From contig NZ_CP009933.1 of NCBI RefSeq assembly GCF_000968375.1, positions 1,798,001 through 1,862,000 on the forward strand: DNA of 64,000 nt, in the 5' to 3' direction. Below the pieces are notes generated by a model that was given only the letters and a program-made list of their open reading frames with translations, was not told the DNA's origin and did no database searches. Positions within the stretch are counted from its first letter, which is position 1; every line of letters starts with the position of its first letter. A program made the translations under genes and the position numbers. This stretch comes from Clostridium scatologenes (GTDB taxonomy: Bacteria; Bacillota; Clostridia; Clostridiales; Clostridiaceae). This document shows, one piece after another, positions 9,360 through 17,388 of this stretch.

Positions 9360-9436
9360 TTTTAGAATCAGGTGGAGTTTGCTTGCGAGGAATACCTCTC
9401 TTCATCTGCAAATTATTTTATTTAGAATCAGACTAA
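9360..9436. repeat. short direct repeat around a weak hairpin
   Basis: The motif TTTAGAATCAG occurs at both ends of about 75 bases, and the inside contains CAGGTGGAG and CTTCATCTG (an imperfect pair) plus GAGG-aata-CCTC. It could be a degraded mobile repeat. The rest of the 445-base gap between the M16C gene and the DUF975 gene is AT-rich promoter DNA. Confidence 0.35.
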
Positions 9437-9565
9437 AACTTTTAAAATATATTAATATAAAGATAATTTTAGTATGTGCTAAATACTCATAATATTTCTT
9501 ATTTAAATATTACACTTAAAGTAAAATCATTCCACAAAATATTATATTTAATATCATAATATATA

Positions 9566-9594
9566 TTGACAAGTATTGTATTAAGTAGTATTAT
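9566..9594 (+). promoter_or_regulatory. sigma-A promoter of the DUF975 gene
   Basis: TTGACA and TATTAT separated by exactly 17 bases, about 50 bases before the DUF975 start codon. Near-consensus vegetative promoter. Confidence 0.7.
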
Positions 9595-9642
9595 ATAACC
9601 TATAAAGAAACAAAAATATTAATAATTTAGGGGGAATCATCT

Positions 9643-10332
9643 ATGACTGTAGATAATTACATTTTTAAAAATTCTAAAGAATTAAAGAAATTGGCTAGAG
9701 AAAAACTAAATGAAAATTGGATTAAAGCTATACTTGTTTGTTTTATATGCTGGTTTGTTGCTGATTCTTTCTCAAATATATCAAATGTTAATGATGGAAT
9801 TCAACACATTTCTTTCTTGAATAATCACATTCACTTAAACTTTATGAACAATTCATCAACTGACAATATACTTACTTTTGTAAGTTTCTTATTTAGTGGT
9901 GCATTATATGCAGGTTCCTCTGTATTTTTCCTAAAACTAATAAGAAACCAAAATGCTTTAGTTGAAGATTTGTTATATGGTTTTAAAAGCTTTAATCTTT
10001 TTGGAAAACTGTTTTTATTAGAGCTTATAAAATCTCTATTTATAATTTTATGGACTTTACTTTTAATAGTCCCTGGAATCATTGCATCTCTTAAGTATTC
10101 TATGGCTTATTATATAATAATTGATAATCCTGATTTAAGTGTTACAGATGCTATAGATTTAAGTACTAAAATGATGGATGGACATAAAAGCAGATTATTT
10201 TGTTTAGTATTAAGTTTCTTTGGATGGTTTTTACTAGGAATATTAACTTTAGGAATAGGGTTTATATGGATTGCACCTTATTATGAAACTTCAAAAGCTA
10301 ATTTTTATGAAGAATTAAAAGAAGCTCATTAG
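9643..10332 (+). CDS. DUF975 family integral membrane protein
   Basis: A 229-residue membrane protein of the DUF975 type: an N-terminal amphipathic stretch with ELKKLAREKLNENWIKAI, then four to five hydrophobic segments, including the family's LLLIVPGIIASLKYSMAYYII and DNPDLSVTDAIDLSTKMMDGHK blocks. No biochemical role is established. RBS GGGGGAAT precedes the ATG. It is monocistronic, and its end is followed by a dispersed repeat with hairpin potential. Confidence 0.82.
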   Translation: MTVDNYIFKNSKELKKLAREKLNENWIKAILVCFICWFVADSFSNISNVNDGIQHISFLNNHIHLNFMNNSSTDNILTFVSFLFSGALYAGSSVFFLKLIRNQNALVEDLLYGFKSFNLFGKLFLLELIKSLFIILWTLLLIVPGIIASLKYSMAYYIIIDNPDLSVTDAIDLSTKMMDGHKSRLFCLVLSFFGWFLLGILTLGIGFIWIAPYYETSKANFYEELKEAH

Positions 10333-10358
10333 AAAAAGGAGCTTAATACAAATAATGT

Positions 10359-10428
10359 GGGGGTATTAGTAATGGTAACGATGGGATGAATTACAATTGC
10401 GTTACAAACTAATACCTTTACTACCTTA
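10359..10428 (+). repeat. dispersed repeat copy A with hairpin
   Basis: Starts with GGGGGTATTAGTAATGGTAA; the first 29 bases match 26 of 29 positions of copy B at 50330-50358 (opposite strand). Here the unit folds as GGTATTAGT/ACTAATACC around GTAACG/CGTTAC. It may also end DUF975 transcription, but it has no good T-run. Confidence 0.55.
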
Positions 10429-10475
10429 TATCTTTTATTTTCAATAAACTCTATAGAGGAAAATATAAAATAATT

Positions 10476-10504
10476 TTGTTAATTTTCAATTATTGTGATA
10501 TACT
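10476..10504 (+). promoter_or_regulatory. promoter for an untranslated RNA
   Basis: TTGTTA, 17 bases, TATACT inside the 572-base gap after DUF975. Transcription would begin near 10511, far from the next gene, and would meet a terminator at 10665-10686. Confidence 0.5.
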
Positions 10505-10510
10505 ATAAGA

Positions 10511-10686
10511 ATAAGTTAATTGTTGTCAGTACTGTACAACCTTAAAAAAATGTTAGGTTTATTTTTAAGTAGAAAAATAAAGATTCTAAAATTTTTAACA
10601 GAATAAGATTTATAACTTTAAAATGTTAAAAATCTTAATATTTTATCTACATTAAATTTTCCATCACCTTTACAAGGTGTTTTTTT
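10511..10686 (+). ncRNA. candidate small RNA of about 175 nt
   Basis: Delimited by the promoter just upstream and by a textbook intrinsic terminator, CACCTT-tac-AAGGTG followed by seven T (10665-10686). It begins with a potential hairpin GTTGT/ACAAC around CAGTACTG. No reading frame with a ribosome binding site fits inside. It could be an independent sRNA or an attenuated leader of the unknown gene at 10.9 kb. I match it to no known RNA family. Confidence 0.4.
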
Positions 10687-10756
10687 ATCTTATAAGACTT
10701 TTATCACTATATTTTAATTTTATCTTAATGTATAAATAGCTTTTAAGGTTGATATT

Positions 10757-10787
10757 AGAACTCTTTTGCCTAAGCAGTTAGAGTTCT
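10757..10787 (+). other. hairpin upstream of the unknown gene
   Basis: AGAACTC and GAGTTCT arms with a 17-base loop, about 120 bases before the next start codon. No T-run follows, so it is not a good terminator; it may lie in that gene's leader. Confidence 0.35.
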
Positions 10788-10904
10788 TATGCTGTATGTA
10801 ATTCTTTCTATACTTTAGATTAATAAAACTAAAAAAATTCACTTTATTTTGTATCTCAAAAACTTCAATAAAAAAGCTTTAGTAATTTAAGGAGGGATTT
10901 ATTA

Positions 10905-11423
10905 ATGAGAAAAAATTATAAAATAAAAAAAACTATATCAGTAAAACACTTTATCTCCGAATTTGGAGAAAACTTTTCTGAACATATGAAGGAAAGGTTA
11001 TTAGATTTAGAAGTACGATGTGTTTTAACAAGAAAAGAGGAAGAAAATATACTTGATTTAAAGCATGTTGAACATACCAAATATGATTGTCCTTCAGATA
11101 ATACTTCAAAAGAATATGTGTACGGAGAATTTTTAGCAATAGATGGAGCTTTATATTTTTCAGAAAAATGTATAGAAGGCGATGATGTTATGCAATCCCC
11201 AATAACAAATGTTATATACAATTCTTTAAGTAGCACAGATATGATTTTTGATGAAAATAACAACGCTAAAAAAATTGATAATGACAACATCGACTATGTT
11301 ATAGATACTATATTAACAGTATGTCCTGATGTATCTCAAAGATATTTAGATATTCTAGAAGAAATGACTTCACATTCAGAAAATAAATTATCAAATACAA
11401 TTTACACTAAAGCTTATCATTAA
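10905..11423 (+). CDS. unrecognised 172-residue protein
   Basis: I do not recognise this protein. It is soluble, rich in Asp/Glu/Lys/Asn, has no signal or membrane helix and contains only four cysteines, with no CxxC pair. The most patterned stretch is the middle, CPSDNTSKEYVYGEFLAIDG, and the C-terminal half looks helical. An AAGGAGGG ribosome site 9 bases before the ATG and normal codon use show that it is a real gene. It stands alone behind a long untranslated region, convergent with the efflux operon. Confidence 0.65.
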   Translation: MRKNYKIKKTISVKHFISEFGENFSEHMKERLLDLEVRCVLTRKEEENILDLKHVEHTKYDCPSDNTSKEYVYGEFLAIDGALYFSEKCIEGDDVMQSPITNVIYNSLSSTDMIFDENNNAKKIDNDNIDYVIDTILTVCPDVSQRYLDILEEMTSHSENKLSNTIYTKAYH

Positions 11424-11567
11424 ATTATATTTGTTATTATTAACATTATATTAAATAAGAAGTTTTATTTATTACAGTATTTAACTTTTACTTTAAGCTT
11501 ATCTAAATTTATTATATTTTTAAATTTTATAGTAAATACCTTTTCATATATTTTTTCAATGAAATCC

Positions 11568-11594
11568 AACCGTACTGTATAAAACAGTATGGTT
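11568..11594 (-). terminator. hairpin at the end of the efflux operon
   Basis: AACC-x-TACTGT and ACAGTA-x-GGTT arms with a 5-base loop overlap the MFS stop codon. It is the likely operon end, though the following T-run is weak; the unknown gene on the other strand converges on the same point. Confidence 0.5.
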
Positions 11595-13128
11595 ATGGAT
11601 TATCATTTAATTTAATATTTTTTTTAAACAAAAATACTAATGGTATAGCTGCTAATATAATAAATAAGGTTAACATAAAAGCATCATCTATTCCATGCAA
11701 ATAAGCTTCTTTTCCTAAATATGAATAGGCAAGATACAAACCTCCAGTTTGAGAATTCATTGAATCAAAACCTTTCCCTAATATATACTCTTTAGCTGAA
11801 TTTAAAAAATTTGAACTTATAGGACTTATACTATTAAACTGCTCAGATAATCTATAATAATGCAGATTTTGTCTATGCTGAAGAAATATCGTAAGTATAG
11901 TTATGCTTAAAGATCCAACTACTTGTTTTACAGTATTTTGAAGAGAAGACCCTCTTCCTACTAATTCTTTAGGCAAAGCATTCATCCCCTCATTTTGAAT
12001 CAATATAATGCACATTCCTACTGAAGCTCCTCTTAAAAATACTAATAAAGTAAAAATACTGTTATTTGTATCCAAATTTAAAAAGTACAATTTATAAGTT
12101 GAAACTGACATTAAAATCATGCCTAAAATGATTAAAGGTAAACTTCCAATTTTACTTGAAATTTTCCCACTTATCATCATAAATAAAGCTGATCCAAATG
12201 CATAAGCCATCATCATAATGCCAGTTTTCACAGCACTTAGCCCTACTAAATTTTGTAAGAATAACGGCATTAAGAGTAATAACCCATATATACCAAACAT
12301 TATAACACTTGTTATTATTAAACTTAAAGTATACTTATATATTTTTAATATTCTTAAATCTAATAAAGGGTTATCTGTAGTAAGTTCTTGTAAAACAAAG
12401 AGTATAAGATTAGCACTTCCAAATATAATTAATAATGGATATTTTATTTCTCCCCAATCTATATTAGACCATTCACCTATAACATAAAGAATACTTACTA
12501 AACCTAAAGTTGAAGTTAACACTTCAATATAATCCAACTTTTGTCCTTTTATTCCTTTACTATCCTTTATAATTACTATAGCTAAGAAGGTTCCAATAAT
12601 ACCAATAGGAACGTTGACTGTAAAAATCAAATTCCAAGTCAAATATTCAACTATATACCCGCCTAAAGTTGGTCCAATAGCTGGTGCTGCCATTGCTGCT
12701 ATTCCATAAATTGCTGTAGCTATTCCAATTTTATCTTTAGGCATTATTTTATACACCATAGACATACTAACAGGCATTATCATTCCACCACCTATTGCTT
12801 GTACTACTCTTGAAAATATCAAAACATTTATATTCCATGAAACTCCACACATAAATGATCCAACTGTAAAAACAATTAAAGAGAATACATACACTTTTTT
12901 CATTCCAAAAGTATCCTCTAAATATCCAGTGAGAGGTATCACTGCTCCTGACGCTAACATATATCCAGTTAAAACCCATTGAGTTCTATCTAGTGTTGAT
13001 CCGAAAGAAGACATTATCTTTGTTACAGCTATATTTACAATGCTAGTATCAAGAAATGCCATAAAGGTTCCTATAATTACTATTCCTAAACATAACCATT
13101 TGTAAGAAGGAGATTCTTTTTCTTCCAC
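11593..13128 (-). CDS. DHA2-family multidrug MFS transporter (EmrB/QacA-like)
   Basis: A 511-residue membrane protein with about 14 helices. It opens with the family signature FMAFLDTSIVNIAV, has the motif A-like loop GYLEDTFGMKKVYV between helices 2 and 3, and the antiporter motif C-like AIGPTLGGYI. It should export drugs or other hydrophobic compounds in exchange for protons. It is the last gene of a TetR-adaptor-adaptor-MFS operon; Gram-positive EmrB proteins often work with an EmrA-like partner. The start is taken as the GTG at 13126-13128 with AGGTG six bases before it; another GTG three codons upstream is possible. Confidence 0.87.
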   Translation of the reverse strand: MEEKESPSYKWLCLGIVIIGTFMAFLDTSIVNIAVTKIMSSFGSTLDRTQWVLTGYMLASGAVIPLTGYLEDTFGMKKVYVFSLIVFTVGSFMCGVSWNINVLIFSRVVQAIGGGMIMPVSMSMVYKIMPKDKIGIATAIYGIAAMAAPAIGPTLGGYIVEYLTWNLIFTVNVPIGIIGTFLAIVIIKDSKGIKGQKLDYIEVLTSTLGLVSILYVIGEWSNIDWGEIKYPLLIIFGSANLILFVLQELTTDNPLLDLRILKIYKYTLSLIITSVIMFGIYGLLLLMPLFLQNLVGLSAVKTGIMMMAYAFGSALFMMISGKISSKIGSLPLIILGMILMSVSTYKLYFLNLDTNNSIFTLLVFLRGASVGMCIILIQNEGMNALPKELVGRGSSLQNTVKQVVGSLSITILTIFLQHRQNLHYYRLSEQFNSISPISSNFLNSAKEYILGKGFDSMNSQTGGLYLAYSYLGKEAYLHGIDDAFMLTLFIILAAIPLVFLFKKNIKLNDNP

Positions 13129-13156
13129 TCTCTTCACCTGCCTTTATAATCTTTTT

Positions 13157-13813
13157 TTATCTTATGTGTATATTAACTACTACATTAATACCTGGTAAAA
13201 GTTTAACATTGCTATATTTATCTAATTTGATTTTAACTGGTACTTTTTGCACAACTTTTGTAAAGTTAGCGCTGGTTGACGTTGGAAGTAAAGAAAATGT
13301 AGCAGTAGATGCTTCTCCAATAGAAGCTATTTTCCCAGAAAACTTTTTGCTTTTATATTTATCTATAGTAATATCAACTTTTTCACCTAACCTCAATTTA
13401 GTTAATTTTGTTTCTTCTATATTAGCTGTCACATATATATCATCCTGATTTATTACATAAGCAAGTGTCTGACCTGCTGTACACATTTCTCCTTCGCTTG
13501 CTTGTTTTTTTATGATTATTCCATCTATAGGAGAACGAATAATAGCATTTTCTAAGGTATCACTAGTCTGTCCAGCTATATCCTGTCTTCCAATTATTTG
13601 ATTTTTGTTTACCTTATCTCCTTCTTCCACACTAAATTCTAAAAGTTTGCCAGATATTTGAGGAGTTACTCTTAATAAATCTGCATTAAGCTTAGCATCT
13701 TCTGTAGAAACAAAATGAGTACTATTATACCAGTAATATCCTACTATTCCTATCATAGTTACTATCATACCTATTAATATACTGCTCATTATTATTTTCT
13801 TTTTCGATTTCAT
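13157..13813 (-). CDS. HlyD/EmrA-family efflux adaptor, short form
   Basis: A 218-residue protein with one N-terminal membrane anchor (residues about 8-27), then FVSTEDAKLNADLLRVTPQISGKLLEF (first half of the lipoyl domain), an immediate return to the second half (IRSPIDGIIIKKQASEGE), and a beta-barrel. The long coiled-coil hairpin found in EmrA is missing, making it a minimal adaptor. It lies 28 bases ahead of the MFS gene and 17 bases after a second, different adaptor. Its role as a link to the transporter is inferred from operon context. Confidence 0.8.
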   Translation of the reverse strand: MKSKKKIIMSSILIGMIVTMIGIVGYYWYNSTHFVSTEDAKLNADLLRVTPQISGKLLEFSVEEGDKVNKNQIIGRQDIAGQTSDTLENAIIRSPIDGIIIKKQASEGEMCTAGQTLAYVINQDDIYVTANIEETKLTKLRLGEKVDITIDKYKSKKFSGKIASIGEASTATFSLLPTSTSANFTKVVQKVPVKIKLDKYSNVKLLPGINVVVNIHIR

Positions 13814-13830
13814 ATGCTTTTTCAGCTCCT

Positions 13831-14811
13831 TTACTCTTTAAATCCTATTTCTGTAATCATTCCTGGTTTTAAGATATCATTTCCCTCTTTTAAAGTAACT
13901 CTAACTAAATTTTTACCACTAGAACTAAGTATAGGATTTATTATAGATATTTCACCCTTAAATCTTTTGTCTGGCATATCATCTGATTTAATAACTACCT
14001 GTTTGCCGACTTTAATTTTTTCAAACACATTTTCAGGTGCATATCCATCTATATAGAGCTGATTATTGCCTACAATCTTAACTAAAGTAACACCTGTTTC
14101 TGCAATTTCTCCTACATGTATGTTACATTCACTTACTGTACCAGATATTGGTGAAGTTATAATTCCGTTATTTATTTGGCTTACAGCTGAATTCACTGAA
14201 GCTTGTGCTTCATTCACTAAAGCCTCTGAAGAAGCTATATCCTCTTTTGCCGCACCATTATTAAGTTTATCTAAGGTAGACTTATCTGAAGCCAACTTAT
14301 TCTTGGCCGTATTTAGAGTTGCTTCCATCTGCTCTAAATTTTGTTTTGTTTCATTTCCAGTATCATATAACTTCTTTATCCTATTATAATTATTAAAAGC
14401 ATTTTCATAAATTTTATTATCATTATCTACAGCTGCTTCTGCTATAGATATATCTTCAGGTCTTGCTTTGCTCTGCACTTTATCCAAAGCAGCCTTAGCT
14501 GTATTTACTTTTGCCTCTGCTTGATTTTGTTGATTTTTTAAATCTGTGATATCCAGATATACAATTGGATCACCAGCATTAACTTTACTTCCTACTTGTA
14601 CATTAACTTTCGTAGCCTTAGAAGGTGAAATTTTAGAAGCCAAATTTACGCAATTATCAACTTGAACTTTTCCAGCAAAAATAAAAACTTCTCTTGGAGC
14701 TGACGCTGTGCCAATAATTTCTTTCTCATTTGATTTAGAATAACCACATCCATTTAACAATATTGGAATTATAAATAATATTGGAATTATTTTTTTAATA
14801 TGATTCTTCAT
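13831..14811 (-). CDS. HlyD-family efflux adaptor lipoprotein with coiled-coil hairpin
   Basis: A 326-residue protein. The signal peptide ends at LLNGCG, a lipobox, so Cys near residue 22 should carry lipid. A lipoyl half (IVYLDITDL) leads into a helical hairpin at residues about 95-210, rich in Ala/Lys/Glu, followed by the second lipoyl half (GIITSPISGTVSECNIHVGE) and a beta-barrel. The start is the ATG after AGAGGAGGGAAAAA; an upstream in-frame extension overlaps tetR. Having both a lipoprotein adaptor and a short membrane adaptor in one operon with one MFS pump is unusual for a Gram-positive. Confidence 0.8.
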   Translation of the reverse strand: MKNHIKKIIPILFIIPILLNGCGYSKSNEKEIIGTASAPREVFIFAGKVQVDNCVNLASKISPSKATKVNVQVGSKVNAGDPIVYLDITDLKNQQNQAEAKVNTAKAALDKVQSKARPEDISIAEAAVDNDNKIYENAFNNYNRIKKLYDTGNETKQNLEQMEATLNTAKNKLASDKSTLDKLNNGAAKEDIASSEALVNEAQASVNSAVSQINNGIITSPISGTVSECNIHVGEIAETGVTLVKIVGNNQLYIDGYAPENVFEKIKVGKQVVIKSDDMPDKRFKGEISIINPILSSSGKNLVRVTLKEGNDILKPGMITEIGFKE

Positions 14812-14848
14812 TTTTTCCCTCCTCTTAAAAAAATACTTGATAATAAAT

Positions 14849-15505
14849 TTACATTTGTTTTTGCTTACAAACACCATATTTTATTATTTCCATAAAACAT
14901 GTAAGTTCCTTATTCATCATTTCTAATTCTTTTATCACCTGTTCTTCCTTTAATTCACTTTGAATAAAAGAATATTTTTTTAAATATCTCATTGTAAGTG
15001 CTTGAAATATAAATGAAAACATATCAAATACCTTATTTAAATCAACATTTTCATTAAAATCTAATGTATCTATGTTATTAAGCATAACTTTTTTCATTCT
15101 TTCTATTAAACTTTGAGTCTTTTCAGTTGCTATAGCTTGTAGTTCATTGGGTAAATTACACAAAAGTGCATTTGAAATAATAATTCCTAAATACATTTCA
15201 CCTTTAAGCCATTCTGTTCTCTCTTCCAATAATTGATTAAACTTTTCAAATGCACTATTATGAGATTTTTCACATATTTCTTTTGTCTTTTCAAAATATA
15301 ATTCAGAACAATAGTCTAAAATATATAAATATAAATTCTTCTTATTCTCAAAGTAATGAAATATCATTCCTTTAGATATACCTGCTTCTTTCACTATATT
15401 GTTAGTAGATGCCTCTTCATACCCTTTTATAGCAAACTCTTTTAAGGCCGCTTTAATAATTCTATTCTTTTTTTCTTCTGATATTTTTTCAAAATTCTCA
15501 TACAT
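14849..15505 (-). CDS. TetR/AcrR-family repressor of the efflux operon
   Basis: A 218-residue regulator. The N-terminal 50 residues form the TetR helix-turn-helix (RIIKAALKEFAIKGYEEASTNN, then GISKGMIFHYF), and the rest is a ligand-binding helical bundle. The ATG is chosen because GGAGAG lies 9 bases ahead. It is the first gene of the operon, so it probably represses itself, the two adaptors and the MFS pump through the paired palindromes just upstream. The inducer is unknown. The operon continues 37 bases downstream. Confidence 0.87.
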   Translation of the reverse strand: MYENFEKISEEKKNRIIKAALKEFAIKGYEEASTNNIVKEAGISKGMIFHYFENKKNLYLYILDYCSELYFEKTKEICEKSHNSAFEKFNQLLEERTEWLKGEMYLGIIISNALLCNLPNELQAIATEKTQSLIERMKKVMLNNIDTLDFNENVDLNKVFDMFSFIFQALTMRYLKKYSFIQSELKEEQVIKELEMMNKELTCFMEIIKYGVCKQKQM

Positions 15506-15531
15506 TTTATCACTCTCCAAAAAACATTTTA

Positions 15532-15584
15532 TTGACCATATGGTCGATAATTACATTATAATACTTGTCGACCACATGGTCAAT
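15532..15584 (-). promoter_or_regulatory. efflux operon promoter with two TetR operators
   Basis: On the minus strand TTGACC (15578-15583) and TATAAT (15555-15560) are 17 bases apart. Two palindromes GACCAYATGGTC, at 15534-15545 and 15570-15581, are centred 36 bases apart; one overlaps the -35 box and spacer, the other lies just after the expected start point. This is a classic autorepression arrangement. Confidence 0.8.
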
Positions 15585-15597
15585 AAGTATATTATAA

Positions 15598-15640
15598 AAA
15601 ATTCCTCAAATTATATTTAAAATAATTTGAGGAATTTTTT
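15598..15640 (-). terminator. terminator of the small membrane protein gene
   Basis: 16-base perfect inverted repeat (AAATTCCTCAAATTAT and its complement) flanked by A- and T-runs on both sides, so it could act in both directions. It separates the gene at 15.7 kb from the TetR promoter. Confidence 0.75.
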
Positions 15641-15681
15641 ACAGCAAAGTACATTTCAAAATATATAATATCTTATTATAT

Positions 15682-15930
15682 CTACTTTTTTCTTTTATAT
15701 TCATCATTATATTCAACATATATAAATCTAATTGCAAAAAATAAATTAACACATAAAGCGAGTATTATTAAATTACTATTTACACTTAGTCTTTCAAAAA
15801 ATGATATTATTATAAGATTAAAATAAATAAGAATTGGAAGAAGCTTACGTTTTCTATTGGTTTTAATACATTCTAGTATAATAGGAATCATAACTAAAGC
15901 AAGAAGCATTAAATCAAGTATAAAATTCAT
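15682..15930 (-). CDS. small membrane protein, unknown
   Basis: 82 residues with three hydrophobic segments separated by short basic loops (KTNRKRK, then YNDEYKRKK at the end). I do not recognise a family. A GGGGC ribosome site 10 bases before the ATG and a strong terminator directly after it support a real single-gene unit. Confidence 0.55.
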   Translation of the reverse strand: MNFILDLMLLALVMIPIILECIKTNRKRKLLPILIYFNLIIISFFERLSVNSNLIILALCVNLFFAIRFIYVEYNDEYKRKK

Positions 15931-16189
15931 TATTAAATTAGCCCCTATAAATTATTTATACAATTTAATTGTATGTTATACCTTAATTTTTTATAATATC
16001 AGCTATCTAAAATTAACATTATTTTAAAATCCCAATATAAATAACTCATTTCAATATTAAAATATGCACTTTTCTTTCTTAAGTTTACTACTAATATTTA
16101 TTTTCAAACTTTAATTTTTTAATATTTAAAGGTATATTTATTAAAATTTTAATGTATTTTTAAAAATCATTTACTTAATTTAACTTTAT

Positions 16190-16203
16190 ATGTAAAATTA
16201 CAT
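16190..16203. promoter_or_regulatory. palindrome upstream of the lrp-lysE pair
   Basis: ATGTAA-AA-TTACAT stands about 30 bases before the Lrp start codon, in an otherwise featureless 300-base AT-rich gap (15931-16230). It is a possible operator for the Lrp protein acting on its own promoter. Palindromes of this composition also arise by chance in such DNA. Confidence 0.3.
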
Positions 16204-16230
16204 TAATATAATAAAAAAGGAGGTTCATTT

Positions 16231-16671
16231 ATGGATAACATAGATTTGAAAATCATCAATGCTTTGAAGGAAAATAGCAGGTCAACTTCCTCAGAAATAA
16301 GTAAAAAAGTAAACCTTTCTATTCCTGCAGTAGCTGAAAGAATAAGAAAGTTAGAAGATGGAAATATAATTGAAAAATACACTATAAGAATAAATAGAGA
16401 AAAAATTAATTATAAACTTTTAGCCTTCATTTTCGTGAACATTGACAAAACAGAAAACATAGAAAACTTCAGGAAGTCTATAGTTCAATATAATTCTGTA
16501 CTAGAATGTCATCATGTTGCTGGAGAATATGATTATGTTTTGAAAGTATTAGTAGAGGATACAAAATCTCTAGAATACTTTTTATCAAGCACTCTAAAGA
16601 AAATTAAAGGTGTAATTAAATCAAATACAATAATTGTACTTTCTTCTTTAAAAGAAAACATCAATATTTAA
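16231..16671 (+). CDS. Lrp/AsnC-family transcriptional regulator
   Basis: 146 residues: a winged helix at 1-60 (DLKIINALKENSRSTSSEIS, then LSIPAVAERIRKLE) and a RAM/AsnC ligand-binding domain at about 66-140 (CHHVAGEYDYVLKV). It lies 12 bases before a LysE-type exporter, so it probably senses an amino acid and controls that exporter, as in many Lrp-exporter pairs. Strong AAAGGAGGTT ribosome site. It is one of three Lrp proteins in the window. Confidence 0.85.
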   Translation: MDNIDLKIINALKENSRSTSSEISKKVNLSIPAVAERIRKLEDGNIIEKYTIRINREKINYKLLAFIFVNIDKTENIENFRKSIVQYNSVLECHHVAGEYDYVLKVLVEDTKSLEYFLSSTLKKIKGVIKSNTIIVLSSLKENINI

Positions 16672-16683
16672 GAGGTACCAAAA

Positions 16684-17292
16684 ATGATTTTTAAAGGTTT
16701 TAAGTTTGGTATGTTGTTACAATTTGCCATAGGTCCTGTTTGCATCTTTATATTCCAAATAGCATCATCAAAAGGTTTTTATACTGCTGAAACAGGTGTA
16801 TTAGGTGCTACTTTAATCGATGGATTATTCATTTTTGCTGCTATTATTGGTATATCCTCTATAATTGAAAGGCAAAATATAAAATTAACTTTGAAAATAT
16901 TTGGTGCTGTAGTTTTATTCATTTTTGGACTCAGCACAATTTTGAACCAGTTTAATGTAAACTTTTTGCCAAGTTTAAGCATCCAAAATACTATTAATAC
17001 AAATAATGTATTTTTCCATTCACTTATAATTACTGCTTCAAATCCACTTACTATAGTCTTTTGGTCTGGTGTATTTTTATCCAAAATAACAGAAGAAAAT
17101 ATGAAAAAAACAGATATTTATCTATTTGCTTTTGGAGCACTGTTATCTACAATGTTTTTTTTAACTTTAATTTCTTTAACAGGAAATTTTGCAAATACTT
17201 TTCTATCTGTAAGTATAATACAAACTTTAAATATAATTGTTGGTTTTTTATTGATATACTTTAGTATTAAAATGTTTTTAAAAAAAGTATAA
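16684..17292 (+). CDS. LysE/RhtB-family amino-acid exporter
   Basis: 202 residues with six hydrophobic segments. It begins FGMLLQFAIGPVCIFIFQIA, the family's first helix with its conserved G-P, and has the second half's NPLTIVFWSG. It should export amino acids out of the cell by exchange. Which one cannot be read from sequence; the next operon on the other strand makes lysine, which is suggestive only. It is co-transcribed with the Lrp gene. Confidence 0.83.
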   Translation: MIFKGFKFGMLLQFAIGPVCIFIFQIASSKGFYTAETGVLGATLIDGLFIFAAIIGISSIIERQNIKLTLKIFGAVVLFIFGLSTILNQFNVNFLPSLSIQNTINTNNVFFHSLIITASNPLTIVFWSGVFLSKITEENMKKTDIYLFAFGALLSTMFFLTLISLTGNFANTFLSVSIIQTLNIIVGFLLIYFSIKMFLKKV

Positions 17293-17371
17293 AAAATGAG
17301 AATGTCGCATTAAGAAATTTATATGCAGTATGCTGCAATATTCATTCTTAGTACGACATCCCCATTTTTTA
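17291..17371. terminator. shared terminator between lysE and dapB
   Basis: Long imperfect inverted repeat with AAAAAATG and CATTTTTT ends and ATGTCG/CGACAT within, plus an inner TGCAG/CTGCA hairpin. Both convergent units can end here. Confidence 0.65.
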
Positions 17372-17388
17372 AATATATGTGATTTAAC

